Shown: positions 41,510-52,471 of the stretch, one piece after another | Position numbering within the stretch: position 1 is the first letter of the stretch | Layout: the number at the start of each line of letters is the position of its first letter | Source: Silurus meridionalis | Taxonomy: Eukaryota > Chordata > Actinopteri > Siluriformes > Siluridae | Length of the DNA: 64,000 nucleotides | Direction of reading: 5' to 3' | NCBI RefSeq assembly: GCF_014805685.1 | Contig: NC_060886.1 | Coordinates: 12,855,108-12,919,107, forward strand | Made by a program: the position numbers and the translations under genes | The notes under the pieces: model-generated | Database searches by the model: none | Seen by the model: the letters and a program-made list of their open reading frames with translations, nothing else | What the model was told of the DNA's origin: nothing

Positions 41510-42256
41510 TGGAGAAGTAGAGAAGATCATTGTGTGTTTGTGGATTTAAAGTATGAAAGGGTGCCGAGAGAGGAGTTGTGGTGTTGTATGAGGGAGTCAG
41601 GTGTGTCAGAGGAGTATGTGAGGGTGGTGCAGGACATGTATGAGGAGAGTGTGAACAGTAAAGTGTGCAGGAGGAACAACAGAGGTGGAGAAGGTGGATG
41701 AGTTCAGGTAACTGGGGTCAACAGTGCAAAGTAATGGAGAGTGTGTTAGAGAAAAGAATGGAAAAGAGTGCAGGCAGGGTGGAGTGGGTGGAGAAGAGTG
41801 ACAGGAGTGGTTTGTGATAGAAGAGTATCTGCAAGAGTGAAAGGGAAAGTTTATAGGACTGTGGTGAGACCTGTGATGTATGGATTAGAGACAGTGGTAT
41901 TGAGTAAAAGACAGGAGGTGGAGCTGGAGGTAGCAGAGCTGAAGATGTTGAGGACAGGATTAGAAATGAGTTAATTAGAGGGACAGAGCATGTAGGACAT
42001 TTTGGGGAGTAAAGGAGAGAGGCCCGATTGAGATAATTTGGGCATGTGCAGAGGAGGGACATGGGGTATATCGGTAGGAGAATACTGAGGATGGAGCCAC
42101 CAGGAAGAAGGTAAAGAGGAAGGTTCAAGGTTGTGGTGAAGGAGGACATGCAAGTAGTTACTTTTAAAGAGGCAGATTTAGAGGAGAGAGTAGTATGGAG
42201 ACGGATGATCCGCCATGGCGACCCCTAATGGGAGCAGTCGAAAGAAGAAGAAAGAC
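41510..42256 (+). mobile_element. RTE-like LINE fragment, second copy, internally deleted
   Basis: Begins in the reverse transcriptase core ('RVPREELW', 'VRVVQDMYEESV' at about 41560-41660) and jumps within a few bases to the C-terminal 'QAGWSGWRR...VSARVKGKVY' block (41768 on). This means an internal deletion relative to a full element. Many stops and indels are present. The 3' end 'ggcgacccctaatgggagca' plus an AAG tail is the same as in the copy at 13921. Confidence 0.85.
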
Positions 42257-42549
42257 GCTGATGTTTGAATTTATGCTGTTTGCGTTGCGAATTAAAGAAT
42301 AACTCAAGATTATCTATTTTAAGATGCATTTTAGCAACAGCGCCCTCTAGGGTCACAACATACAATGGTCACAGAATCTGGTGTAACACCTGGCCCATTT
42401 TCTTTAAAATTATTTTGTCTTTTTTAATCATACAGATAAGAGCAATAAATCATTCGAATCTGTAAAGGGTCTACTTTTATTTGTATGCACTTATAATAAC
42501 AACAAAACACTGTGCTTTTGTAAAATAAAGAAAACAGACAGGATATCCT

Positions 42550-43281
42550 CTCTGCCGTCTCTGTCATCTCCCTTCACAAACACATAAATAAAACAACTTG
42601 AAAATGAGTGAATACTTGCCTCACAAACATAATAAATGTATTAATAAAAAGCTAAAGCTTTAAATACAATTTCACATCAAAAACAAATACTATCCTCTGA
42701 TTATGAAATCCGTAAAGTTAGAAGAGGTACAGTTTCACTTCATTGACCGTCCGTGTGGAAACAGCAAAGGTTCCTTTGGTGTCCTGATTATTTACGTAAT
42801 TTAAAATACCATAATTAGTTTAAAATATTTATACAAATCTTGTCTTTATGTTTAATATTGAGTATGGTTTTACCACTAATAAACATACAATTGCATAAAG
42901 CATCCATATTTGTCCATGCCCATGTTGATTAGAGTATTAAAAAACTTGAAGAAAAGTATTAATTTAAGGTCATTTAGAACAAATAAAAATGTACGATTAA
43001 GTTGCGTTTAATGTTGAGTTAACTCATGAAAATTATGCCACTAATTGCGATTAAATATTTTAATTGATTGACAGCACTAATATTGAAGTGACATCCAGTT
43101 ACCAGCATGACCCTAAAACAGTCAGTAGTAATGTATTTTTTAACTTAAATACATGTCAGAGCCCAAACTTCTTTACTTTACCGTGAGTAAAAAAGTATAG
43201 TCAGTATTTCAACTTTTACCAGAGTCTTTTAAAACATGAATATATTTACTTCTATTTAAGTGAAGGATGTATGCTTTTGCC
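42550..43281 (+). repeat. Dispersed repeat, left arm of a 730 bp inverted pair
   Basis: Aligns in reverse complement with 49343-50075 along its whole length. Shared landmarks are 'ccgtccgtgtggaaacagca', 'cttgaagaaaagtattaatt' and 'taaatattttaattgattga'. The 'gctgtcaatcaattaaaata'-type core is a common fish repeat. No open reading frame. Confidence 0.8.
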
Positions 43282-43282
43282 A

Positions 43283-43740
43283 ATGAACATTGTCTCAAAG
43301 CAGCTTTACACAGATAATTTGGTGATATGTAAGTTTGTGAGCAAGCCAGTGGTGACTGAGACAAATGGTGAAATCCCCGATGGCATAAGGAAGAAACCTT
43401 GAGAGGAACCAGACTCAAGAGGGAACCTATCCTCATCTTAGTTGCACCGAATGTCCATTTACTGCAGATAAACAATGTTGCGGGGTACAGTGATGATGAT
43501 CATAAGCAAACTGTAGTCCTGAGTCAGTGTAGCAGACTGTTGACATTAACTACAGTCCAAATCCATCCTCAAAGCTTCCGTTCTTACTCCGGAATTTCAT
43601 GGAACCACCCAAGGCGTTGATGAGAAACATCAATCGAAGAGGACACTATCCAGAGGCAAGCCTGGACAAAGTGGAAAGATCTGTGGAGGGAAGAAGAGCA
43701 GGAACAGTGGTCACTTGAACCTCAGGAGCATGTTTAACTC
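43283..43740 (-). repeat. Dispersed teleost repeat (family B-related)
   Basis: Starts 'acattgtctcaaagcagctt', the reverse complement of the family B end, and continues with 'gaggaaccagactcaagagg' and 'gaacctatcctcatctt', hallmark blocks of a very common fish repeat. The right boundary, before the GA microsatellite, is approximate. Confidence 0.65.
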
Positions 43741-43744
43741 GACT

Positions 43745-43750
<6 letters not shown>

Positions 43751-43784
<34 letters not shown>
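43751..43784. repeat. (GA)n microsatellite
   Basis: A 34 bp GA tract. Confidence 0.9.
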
Positions 43785-43789
<5 letters not shown>

Positions 43790-43849
43790 GAGGTGAAAGG
43801 AAGAGAAGGATATGGATCATTATGTGTCCTTATTGTTGTATGAAAGTTA

Positions 43850-44420
43850 AGGACACTGTGTAGTTGGGGACTCGGGCAAGACCAAGTACCGAGCCTTGTG
43901 GGACACCAGTGGTGAGTCTGCACGGGGCAGATGTGGATCTCCTTCATGTTACCTGGTATGAGCGACCTTCCAGGTAGGAAGCAAACCATTCCCATGCTGT
44001 TCCGTGGATACTGAGGCTCTTGAGGGTTGACAAAAGTGTCTTGTGGTTGACTGTGTCAAATGCTGCTAAAAGGTCCAGAAAGATAAGTACAGATGACAGC
44101 TTGGCTGACCGAGCAGCATGCAGTTTCTCAGAAACAGCCAAAAGGGCCATCTCTGTGGAATGTGCTGCTTTGAACCCAGACTGGTTTGGATTATGGAGGT
44201 TGTTGTGTGAGAGATAGACAGACACTTGGTTAAAAACAGTGCGTTCCAGAGATTTAGAAAGAAAAGAGAGAAGTGATACCGGTCTGTAGTTGTTGATGTC
44301 TGATGGATCCAGAGCAGGTTTCTTCAAGATGGAAATGACCCTTGCTTGCTTGAAAGTAGTTGGTACATAGCCAGATGTTAATTACCTGTTCATGATTGTG
44401 TAGATGAAGGGCAGGAGATC
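43850..44420 (-). mobile_element. LINE reverse-transcriptase fragment (Rex1/CR1/L2-like)
   Basis: On the - strand a 127-codon frame (44327-43944) reads 'INNYRPVSLLSFLSKSLERT', 'NQSGFKAAHSTEMALLAVSE', 'LSSVLIFLDLLAAFDTVNHK' and 'GTAWEWFASYLEGRSYQVT'. These are reverse transcriptase motifs 1-3, including the 'D-x-x-AAFDTV' catalytic Asp region. It then shifts frame into 'TSAPCP..TGVPQGS'-equivalent sequence at about 43930-43860, where the stops lie. Both ends are truncated. Confidence 0.88.
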
Positions 44421-46130
44421 TTGTATGATGGTCTGACTAGTCAGACTATTTCACTGAACAAAGCGTTAGAAATCTTTAATCAGTTCATCAAAATACTGAA
44501 TGACAACACATTGCATATTTAGACCTTATGCTCACTATTTCATTGTTGGTTAAGAAATTGCAGACAAATCCTCTCAGACAGAGCATGCTGAATTTAATTC
44601 AGACATGCTTAAAAACACACTATGTCCTTTTCCATTTAAATAATAATGTGCTTGCTGAAACAAGAGCTTGATTGTACTTAATAAGTAATTTACACTTCTC
44701 CACATGAAAGACCTTGGGTTAAACATTATTTGCCCACAATGTAGAGTGATTAGTGTAAGTACATGCTGTATAAAATGAAGCACAAAAGCATTTAATCCTT
44801 AATATTTATTTCGTGTTAGAATATTTTGCAATAAGTGGATGATTGTAGTTGTCTTGGGGTTTGGTTAAGCATGCATCATGTTCATTTTACCAGTGGGTGT
44901 CACTGTTACACACCACATCACTGCCTTCGGAAGAAAACCAAAACATACAGACAAAACATACACACACAAAAGACCACCAGCCTGTTGATGCATTTAAAAA
45001 ATATTATAATCCGATTGTTATAGGCTTAATGTTAATGGCGGCGTCCTTTTTATATCTATGCTAAGAATGTTGTTTATATATGTTATGTAATGCTATACAT
45101 TTACAATTTATTTCCCCAATATTGCTGTGAATTTTTTTTTTCCAGGGATTGTAGGGGATGTTCACCACTTTCCTCTTTGACAGTAGGTTTCATCTCTTCC
45201 TGTGTGAACAGAGTACAGTATTTCATTATATGAGATGTGAGATTCTCATTCATGTATGTGACAAATAAGATTCATGTATGATTTTTTCCACATTGTTAAC
45301 ATGAACAATATAAACCATTTTAACCACTGATCTAAATGTAAATATACAATTATTCATACACATAAAAAGGTAGATGTAGATGTGTCAAATAAACTAATTA
45401 AGCCCTGATGGAAGATGTCTGTTTTGGCTTTTGCGGTACAAATTTTGTGTCAGTCTTTTAGCACCCTAATTGTAAAACAACATATTGGCTTGGCTTTTGT
45501 AGTAGTATAACCAGAAATTAATTGTCATGAATCTACAGAAAATAGTATATAATATTACAAAAGTAGGGGAAATCTACCTATTTTTGGCAAAAAAAATTTG
45601 TATTATTGTTATTGATGAAACAAGTTGCTATAAGAAATCACATAATTAGTTGGATGGAGTCGGTCTGCATGTAATTAGCTTATCACATGATCTCAGTATA
45701 CACATATCTGATGTGAGAGGCCCCAGAGTTAAAGAACATACCTGGAAGTTCTGGAAAAGTATTAATCAGGGTTTGGCTAGAAAAGCAAAATAATTCCAAA
45801 CTTTTCAGCATTTTACAGAACACTGTTACATTCATTATACAAACCATGTAATGGTAATTAAAACAATTAGATCTTCCTTTATTTATGAAAAGAATATAGC
45901 AGACCTGTGGCCCTTCTTAGAGAATGTCCACTAAAGTCTGTGCCTGGATAAGCAAGCTTTAAAAACAGAAGCACCCTAAAGGCTGAAGGTAAAGCAGAAA
46001 AAGCTCAAAAGCTCAAAAGCTAAGATTTCACAAACTATACTGATATTACCATCCACTTAATTATTGTGGACTGTTGAATACATTTATGACATATAATGAC
46101 AGTTCAAATCAATTTAAATTTTAGCTTGCA
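44421..46130. other. Non-coding spacer
   Basis: No exon is recognised. The last part (about 45700-46183) ends 'gggtaaatacttaggcaaag', 'cactgtatt', resembling the end of an old mariner-type element, with no coding left. Confidence 0.35.
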
Positions 46131-46193
46131 ACATTAGAATATGTGCCTAATCAAAAGGGGTAAATACTTAGGCAAAGCACTGTATTCATGTTG

Positions 46194-46239
46194 CATGTTA
46201 GTATTAAGCATCGCAGGTGCGATGCTTAATACTAACATG
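46194..46239. repeat. Perfect 22+22 bp palindrome with 2-nt spacer
   Basis: Positions 46194-46215 are the exact reverse complement of 46218-46239, with 'gg' between. It lies just after an old mariner-like end and about 1.1 kb upstream of the otospiralin-like coding start. It could form a hairpin or cruciform. Confidence 0.95.
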
Positions 46240-47369
46240 AACTCTTGTTCTCATTGGCAGAGTTTTGAGTAAATTGTGAAGCTGTTTAACTGGAAATATG
46301 TGCTTATTTGGGCTCATCTCTCTGTCTGTACAGTCAAAGTGGGTCTTTCATCAGTGAAGGACTCACATGGGCATGTGGAGTCGACTGCTGGACTGGCACA
46401 CTGCCCCTGGGAAAAGCAAACAGGGCACTTTGACTGTGAGGTGCCATACAGTGGTCTACAGAGAAGAATGATACTAGCTTCTGTCTATAATTTTCCCATC
46501 TTGGGTTCTGTTAGAAAATCTCTCCGGTGTAGAGCGTTTTTGTATGAGCTGCACTGGTCTCATCTCCAGGTACGTCTTTTGTTTTTCTCTCATGTATAAG
46601 TAACTCCTACTGGTGTATTCTACTTGTTTTTAGTTAAAATGACAAAAGACAATTGTGGATATTTATTGGTTACAGATTATATATTTTTTTATTTGCATAC
46701 AATGTATTTCCTGTTTGTTTCTAAATGATATAAATTGCAACTTTTAAACCATCACATTTTTTAAATATATATTCTTTAATGTATTTTTTAATGAGTTCTT
46801 AAAATGTGTTTCCTTTTTGCATGCGTCAAGCATGCATACAAGATTCTAGCAAAAGCTGGTTACGGTCAAAAATGAAATGGTAGAAGGCCATATTTACAGT
46901 TTACATTTATTTGACCTGTTGCACTAATGGAACAATGGCCGATTAAAAAAAGAAAAAAGCATATTTTATAAATAAAATTAAACATGAGCTAGTCATCACT
47001 GATCTCTGTTGGCTCTAAAATCAATAGGGGAAAAAATACCTGATTCATTTATTCTGTTTTTGTCTAATTTGCTCAGTTTTGAACCTTTTATTTTACAGAT
47101 TGTTCCTGCAGCATTTGTTAAACAGAATATTACACACATGTAGCCACAGCAATGTAGCTCTTTTTATAATAATATACTGTACATATACATTTTAAGTATT
47201 CCCACATAAACTCATGTTTATATCAAAAGCTGATTTTTCACTTTTTACTTTATTCCCAGACCAGTCTATTTTTATTTTATTTATTTTAGATGATTTTAGA
47301 TTTTTCGGAGCTTTTTGCGTTTTCATTATGTATGAAGTGCATCCCCTCTTTTACAGGTGGAATTACAGC

Positions 47370-47433
47370 ATGTCTCATCAGAGAGTCTTGATGTTACTCT
47401 GCACTGTGATTCTGCTTCCTCTCTCTATAGCAG
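47370..47433 (+). CDS. otos: Otospiralin-like exon 1 (signal peptide)
   Basis: ATG at 47370. An 'ag' at 47355-47356 ('cttttacag') suggests this exon has its own acceptor and an upstream non-coding exon. The donor 'cag|gtatgc' leaves one base of the next codon. Confidence 0.85.
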
Positions 47434-48268
47434 GTATGCTACCTGTATAATGATGTAGTTAACATGGCTAAATACACTTTATGGCCAGAGGTTTGTAGGG
47501 ACCTGACCATCACAGTTATACAGTATGTTGTTCTTCCTCAAACTGGCAAAAAACTTTTAAGAACTCAATTGTATAAAACTTTGCATGCTGTTTGCATTAC
47601 AATTACCTTTCAGTGATACTTAGAGGTCCAAACTTGATAGAATGGCAATACCCATGTGAATAAAATGAGGTCCATGGAAAGGTTGAAGCAAAAGCAGTCA
47701 ACTGAATAATATGGGTCTGATTGGTCAAGTGTCCCCAAACATTTCTTTATTTGAATTCTTTTTCTGTTCCAAATAATGACACATTTGTACATTCTTGGTA
47801 GATCCCATAGACCTAAATTATTATTAATACATAAAACTATTATAGTTTAAAATTTTAAATCAGTTCAAACTGAAGCAAACATTTATCATGTTTTTGTGTA
47901 TTAGTCTCTTACTCAGGAGCTGAAAGTGGAGAGGGCTCTCTTGATTTATCACAAGGTAGGTACCATTTTAATGTGCCTATTTATTTTTAAAAGGTTCTAT
48001 GCATATTTCCCTCAGAGATCTACACAATGCACCTTTTCTTTCTTCTAACATAGATATTGTGAGCAAGAGCGACCACCAGGAGACGTACATCATGCCATAC
48101 TGGAACATGTGGAGTTCAGACTTCTTTGGCTGGATGGAGGAGTTAAGAGCTCAAGGGGCATATGATACACTCGTGGACTTGGCAAGAACCTATTGGGCTC
48201 ATTTTCCTTTGACCAGCTATTTAGGTTATGGCCTTCATCCTGAACAGTCAGAGGATACTAACAACTGA
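47370..48268 (+). CDS. otos: Otospiralin-like small secreted protein (three coding exons)
   Basis: Joining 47370-47433, 47917-47955 and 48054-48268 gives 105 aa. Residues 1-21 form a signal peptide (hydrophobic 'VLMLLCTVILLPLSIA'), with likely cleavage near the following Gly-Ala-Glu. A short acidic linker leads to the conserved domain at residues 46-95: 'IMPYWNMWSSDFFGWMEE', then 'LRAQGAYDTLVDLARTYWAH' and 'FPLTSYLGY'. These align block by block with otospiralin ('MPYWPFSTSDFWNY', 'FPLGxxLGY'), a small inner-ear secreted protein of fibrocytes in mammals, whose molecular activity is unknown. It has no cysteine in the mature part. Whether it is the direct orthologue of mammalian OTOS or a fish paralogue is not settled by sequence here. 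Confidence 0.88.
47472..47760. repeat. Tc1/mariner-derived short element, family A copy 7 (in otos intron 1)
   Basis: The left end 'tacactttatggccagaggt', 'ttgtagggacctgaccatca' is well preserved. The right end is blurred ('gtgtccccaaacatttcttt'). It occupies much of the 483 bp intron. Confidence 0.6.
47917..47955 (+). CDS. otos: Otospiralin-like exon 2 (39 nt linker exon)
   Basis: The acceptor 'ttactcag' ends at 47916. Another AG 12 nt upstream (ends 47904) is in the same frame and would add four residues. The donor is 'acaag|gtagg'. Confidence 0.8.
48054..48268 (+). CDS. otos: Otospiralin-like exon 3 (conserved domain)
   Basis: The acceptor is 'cttctaacatag' before 48054. The exon carries the whole otospiralin domain and stops at TGA 48266-48268. 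Confidence 0.9.
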
Positions 48269-48592
48269 CAGCATCTGGATATTGTCTGTGTGCTTCCTGG
48301 TTCTTTAAACAGCTGAGTAGAGTTTATGATTTTGTATATTTGCTTTGTATAGCCTCTTAAAGCTTTTATTAACTAAACCAAATTTACATACAACTATACA
48401 CCTCTTCATTATTTGTTCATTGTTATTTTGACAGCTACCTGATTAAAATAAGTAGATTGTGAAATTCATGTATTAGACCACGTAAGTGAGATTGCTTATT
48501 TATTACTGTAAATGTTTTACAAACACATTAACTGACACACTCAGCTCCATATTTTTTGGCACGCATCATAAAGATGAACAAAGTGAGCATGC

Positions 48593-48598
48593 AATAAA
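48593..48598 (+). terminator. otos: Candidate otospiralin-like poly(A) signal AATAAA
   Basis: In 'catgcaataaaataaactgg', 325 bp after the stop codon. Confidence 0.55.
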
Positions 48599-48854
48599 AT
48601 AAACTGGCCAGGTTTTTGAGCTTTTGAGTCAGTAATATATGATTAGATTATATGAGATCATTGCATAGTACAGGTACCCAGCAACAAAATGCAGATTAAC
48701 ATCTACCAGAAGTGCAAATAATGGCATTGTGCAAACTGACAATGTAAATATATGTACAACAAATTAATATATATATATATACACACACTGCACAAAGTGC
48801 ATCCCTCACATTTCAGCAACCATTTTTGTATATCCTTTCAAGGGACAATACTAT

Positions 48855-49338
48855 AGAAATAAAACTTGGATATACAGTATTTTTGGCTGCTCACTGCAAC
48901 AAGTTGGGTTACATGGCTGTTGTCCCAGAAGGAAGCCTCTTCTGAAGCTGGCTCACAAGAAAGTCTGCAAACAGTTTGCTAAAGACAACCTGTCCAAGAG
49001 CATGAATTACTGGAACCATGTCCTGTGGTCTGATGAGACAAAGATACATTTGCTTGGCTCAGATGGTGTCCAGCATGTGTGGTGACACCCTGGTGAGGAG
49101 TACCAAAGAAATTGTGCCTTGCCTTAAGCCATGCATGGTGGTGGTAGCTTCATTATCTGGGGCTGCATGAGTGCTACTGGTACTGGCGAGCTGCGGTTCA
49201 TTGAGAGAAACATGGATTCCAACATGTACTGTGACATTCTGAAGCAGAACATATGTTTCCAACATAATAACAACCCCGAAAACACCAGCAAGATGACAAC
49301 TGCCTTGCTGAAGAAGCTGAAGGTGATGTAGTGGCCAA
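48855..49338 (+). mobile_element. Tc1-like transposon fragment, same family as 10565
   Basis: Encodes, with stops, 'NYWNHVLWSDETKIHLLG' (first catalytic Asp, about 49005-49060), 'MHGGGSFIIWGCMSATGTGE' (49131 on) and a decayed 'NNNPENTSKMTTALLKKLKV' block. It ends at 'tggcca' near 49333, where the right arm of the 730 bp inverted pair begins. The DNA-binding N-terminus and catalytic Glu block are absent. Confidence 0.85.
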
Positions 49339-49342
49339 ACAG

Positions 49343-50075
49343 AGGTGGCAAAAGTTCACACATCCTTCACTTAAGTAGAAGTAAAGATACGTATGTTTTA
49401 AAACACTCTAGTAAATTTTGAAGTACTGACTGTCATTTTTTACTCAAGATAAAGTAAAGAAGTTTGCGCTCTGACATGTACTCAAGCAAAAAAGTAGCAT
49501 TAGTACTACCTGTTTTAGTGTCACACTGGTAAGTAGACATCACTTTATATTAATATAAGGGCTGTCAATCAATTAAAATATTTAATCGAAATTAATGGCA
49601 TGATTGTCATGAGTTACCTCAAAATTAAACGAAACTGTTCTAAATGACCTTAAATTAATACTTTTCTTCAAGTTTTTAATATTTTAATCAACATGGGCTT
49701 TGACAAATATGGATGCTTTATGCAAATGTATGTTTATTATTAGTACTCAACATAGAGCATGAAGACAAAATATTCTTGTTAATGTTTTAAAGTAACTATG
49801 GTGTTTTAAATTACATAAATTATCAGGACACCAAACGGAACCTTTGCTGTTTCCACACGGACGGTTCATGAGGTGATACCAGAGAAAATGTACCTCTTCT
49901 AACTTTCATATGGATTAAATAATCTGGGAATATTTGTTTATTTAAAATGTAAAGCTTTCTATTAATATAGTTATTATGTCTGTGAGGTAAGTATTCACTG
50001 AGATTCAGGTTGTTTTATTTATGTGTATGTGAAGAGAGACGGCAGAGACGTCTCCTCAAGAATTATCAAATTATA
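49343..50075 (-). repeat. Dispersed repeat, right arm of the 730 bp inverted pair
   Basis: Reverse-complement counterpart of 42550-43281, alignable end to end with small indels. It begins 'ggcaaaagttcacacatcct' and ends near 'gagacggcagagacgtctcc'. Confidence 0.8.
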
Positions 50076-50154
50076 ACCTGGAGGCACGCTCTACTTCAAT
50101 TTCGTTGATGAAAACAGGGGAATGCTACTGTTACATTTCAAAAGCTCTTTAGTC

Positions 50155-50320
50155 TTCGTGGCATTGGGGGTGAGGTTGTTGGTGGGACACCATGCTGCTA
50201 GGCTCCTCTTTGTAGGCCAATTCTTTGTTGTTGCTGATCTGGTCGACCACTGTGGTATCATCTGCATGCTTGATTAGAACGTTGGAGGTTTGCAGAGGAA
50301 CACAGTCATGGGTGGGAGAC
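50155..50320 (-). mobile_element. Short LINE reverse-transcriptase relic
   Basis: The - strand reads 'TSNVLIKHADDTTVVDQISN' followed by 'NKELAYKEE'. This includes the xADD catalytic motif of reverse transcriptases in the usual 'FADDTTVVG' context of fish LINEs. It is only about 55 codons long. Confidence 0.75.
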
Positions 50321-51027
50321 ATATTTCATTTCTCCAAGATACATGAAGTACAAGGCACATCGGAGTACAGCAGCAGGAGATAAGTGTGAGTATTCTGACT
50401 GAAAAGAATACTTTCTTTGTTCATGCTCACTGAATTGCACAATTTATAACCAGAAACATTTTTAATTAATCTAATTATAAACAATATAATCTTTTTTGAT
50501 TATTGTTTTTACATGGCTGATTCATTGGTGCATTCTCAGACACTGTTTAGGTGCTGTTTTGTTTATCACATTGGGAAAAAAAAGTCTTCTCTTCATAAGC
50601 AGCATAACTAAATGCTACTTGCATGAGAATGAAACCTCCTGTTTTACAATGTGCTCTAGGAAATCAGCCATTAAAGAAAATAACAGAGTATCAGTGTTTA
50701 CCTCCCACTTTAATCACAAGCAGTTGCTTAAATTCTATAGCAAATAATTACCAGTCTTTGCCGGTGTCCTGCAGACATAACATTAATTAGTACATGCCAC
50801 GGAAGCTTTAGTAGCATACAGTACATCTTAGATCCAAGAGTTACATTGGGATTGCTGTGTTTTATTATATATTTTAGCTCATTTTGTGTTCGCTCTGAGC
50901 AGTTGAAATAAAATTTTATCAGTTAGAGCCTCTTATTAAACGTTTACGGTAAATCTTTTATTTTTACTTTTACTGGATTTTGGTCTCATCTCAACTGTCC
51001 ATGAAGAATGAAAGATCTACTGATATG

Positions 51028-51029
<2 letters not shown>

Positions 51030-51098
<69 letters not shown>

Positions 51099-51116
51099 GT
51101 AGGTCGTAAGTCGACC

Positions 51117-51200
<84 letters not shown>
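51030..51200. repeat. Palindromic compound microsatellite (TA)n(CA)n-(TG)n(TA)n
   Basis: TA and CA tracts (51030-51097) are followed by the short inverted centre 'aggtcgtaagtcgacct' and then TG and TA tracts (51117-51200), so the whole block is self-complementary. Confidence 0.93.
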
Positions 51201-51202
<2 letters not shown>

Positions 51203-52463
51203 AAAAATAATAATCCTGTTGAAAATATTGTGACTCTTTTTTGGAGCCCATGACTTGGATCTGGATTCGTTGGCACTTGTAACTGCTCAGTCCTTTTTTT
51301 CCTTTTATTTGAGAAAGTAAAGTAAGCAGCTTATAAAAACATCATCCACATCTGTATAACAGGAGTAAATAAAAATGGCTAGTTTATTTTCCCAAGCTAT
51401 TGTGGGTAGTGTGCAGTACAACGTGCCCTTGAGTAACTTGTGAGTGAAGAAAAAAACAGTGTGAAGAGTGCAGTGCCAAACTCTTACCCCTTCACAGGTA
51501 AACACTATACAGACTGCACATCAGTGACCCCCTCTTCTGTACTTCTCTTCATCTGGTGACACTGAATGGCTGACAAAAAAAAATAACAATAAATAACAAT
51601 ATACAGTCTGTTAGTGTAGGTTCATTCAGAATCTATCTCTGTTCCACAGATTATTATTTTTTAATATGTGTGAAATTAAAACAACAACCAATGTTATAAG
51701 TTGTTTGTTACATTTTCTATGCCAAATAATGCTATACTGCACTACCTCATGCCGTCAGGGATGTCCAAACAGCTTACATTGTGGACTCGATTAAATACAA
51801 TTATGTATGAGTCATAGACCATAAATTAAAGGAGAGAAAGAAAAAAGAATGAAAGAATAGACCTGCTGAATTACCTGACCTGATTTTAAGAACAAATTAT
51901 TCAGAAAATAACTAAGAATGGGGAAAAAGAAGTCAAGTTTGTAATGTAAGCAGGACATTTTAAATATTGTTAGCAAAAATATTTTATTTGCCTCTGCATT
52001 GTGATATTTTCTAATGAATGTAGTTCTGTTCCAACAAGCTATTACCTTAAATGAAAGTACCCTGGCCAGCTACTTTGCATTGTGCTCAATCCAGATTCAC
52101 ATTTCAATGTAGTCTTTGTTTCTGTCTGAAAAGTTGCTGAGGGAAGCAAAAAGACTTCACAACCTGAACTCATTGCCAAGAGAAATGTTAAAACAGATTA
52201 CAGGTTTTGTGATCCCCCCTCCTCTCTTCTAGTTCAAATTTCTACAGTTGGAACATCTGGAAATGAGTTTTTTGTCTGTAAGAACAGTAACTACATTTAT
52301 TTAACCTTTTTTGTGTGTCGCACAGTCTCTATGCACATATTATTATTGGATCACTATTAATTATCAAAAAATACTGTGACCCAAATGTCCAAAACACACC
52401 TTTTTTCTTTTGTTTTCATGGTATTTCTCCCCTCGGGCAGTAGAGCAAGTTTCCACTGGGAGT

Positions 52464-52471
52464 ATTTGCAT
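52464..52471 (+). promoter_or_regulatory. Octamer ATTTGCAT upstream of ecrg4
   Basis: An exact match to the POU/Oct factor octamer, 86 bp before the ecrg4 start codon. A single 8-mer can occur by chance, so its function is only a suggestion. Confidence 0.3.

Larger units (their letters stand above)
40906..42389. mobile_element. Element with 82 bp inverted ends, enclosing a LINE fragment
   Basis: Positions 40906-40987 and 42307-42389 are inverted copies with about six differences. Both include the perfect block 'gaccctagagggcgctgttg' with 'ctaaaatgca' after it. The interval holds a TA microsatellite and a 5'-truncated RTE-like LINE. The simplest reading is a non-autonomous DNA transposon that received a LINE insertion. 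Two independent inverted insertions cannot be excluded. Confidence 0.65.

Noticed and set aside
43711..43995. 94-codon - strand frame
   Set aside because: It is the frame-shifted continuation of the LINE reverse transcriptase running into the GA microsatellite, not a gene.
46276..46599. 107-codon open frame upstream of the otospiralin-like gene
   Set aside because: No recognisable domain. A donor-like 'cag|gtacgt' near 46568 makes a non-coding 5' exon conceivable, but nothing supports translation.
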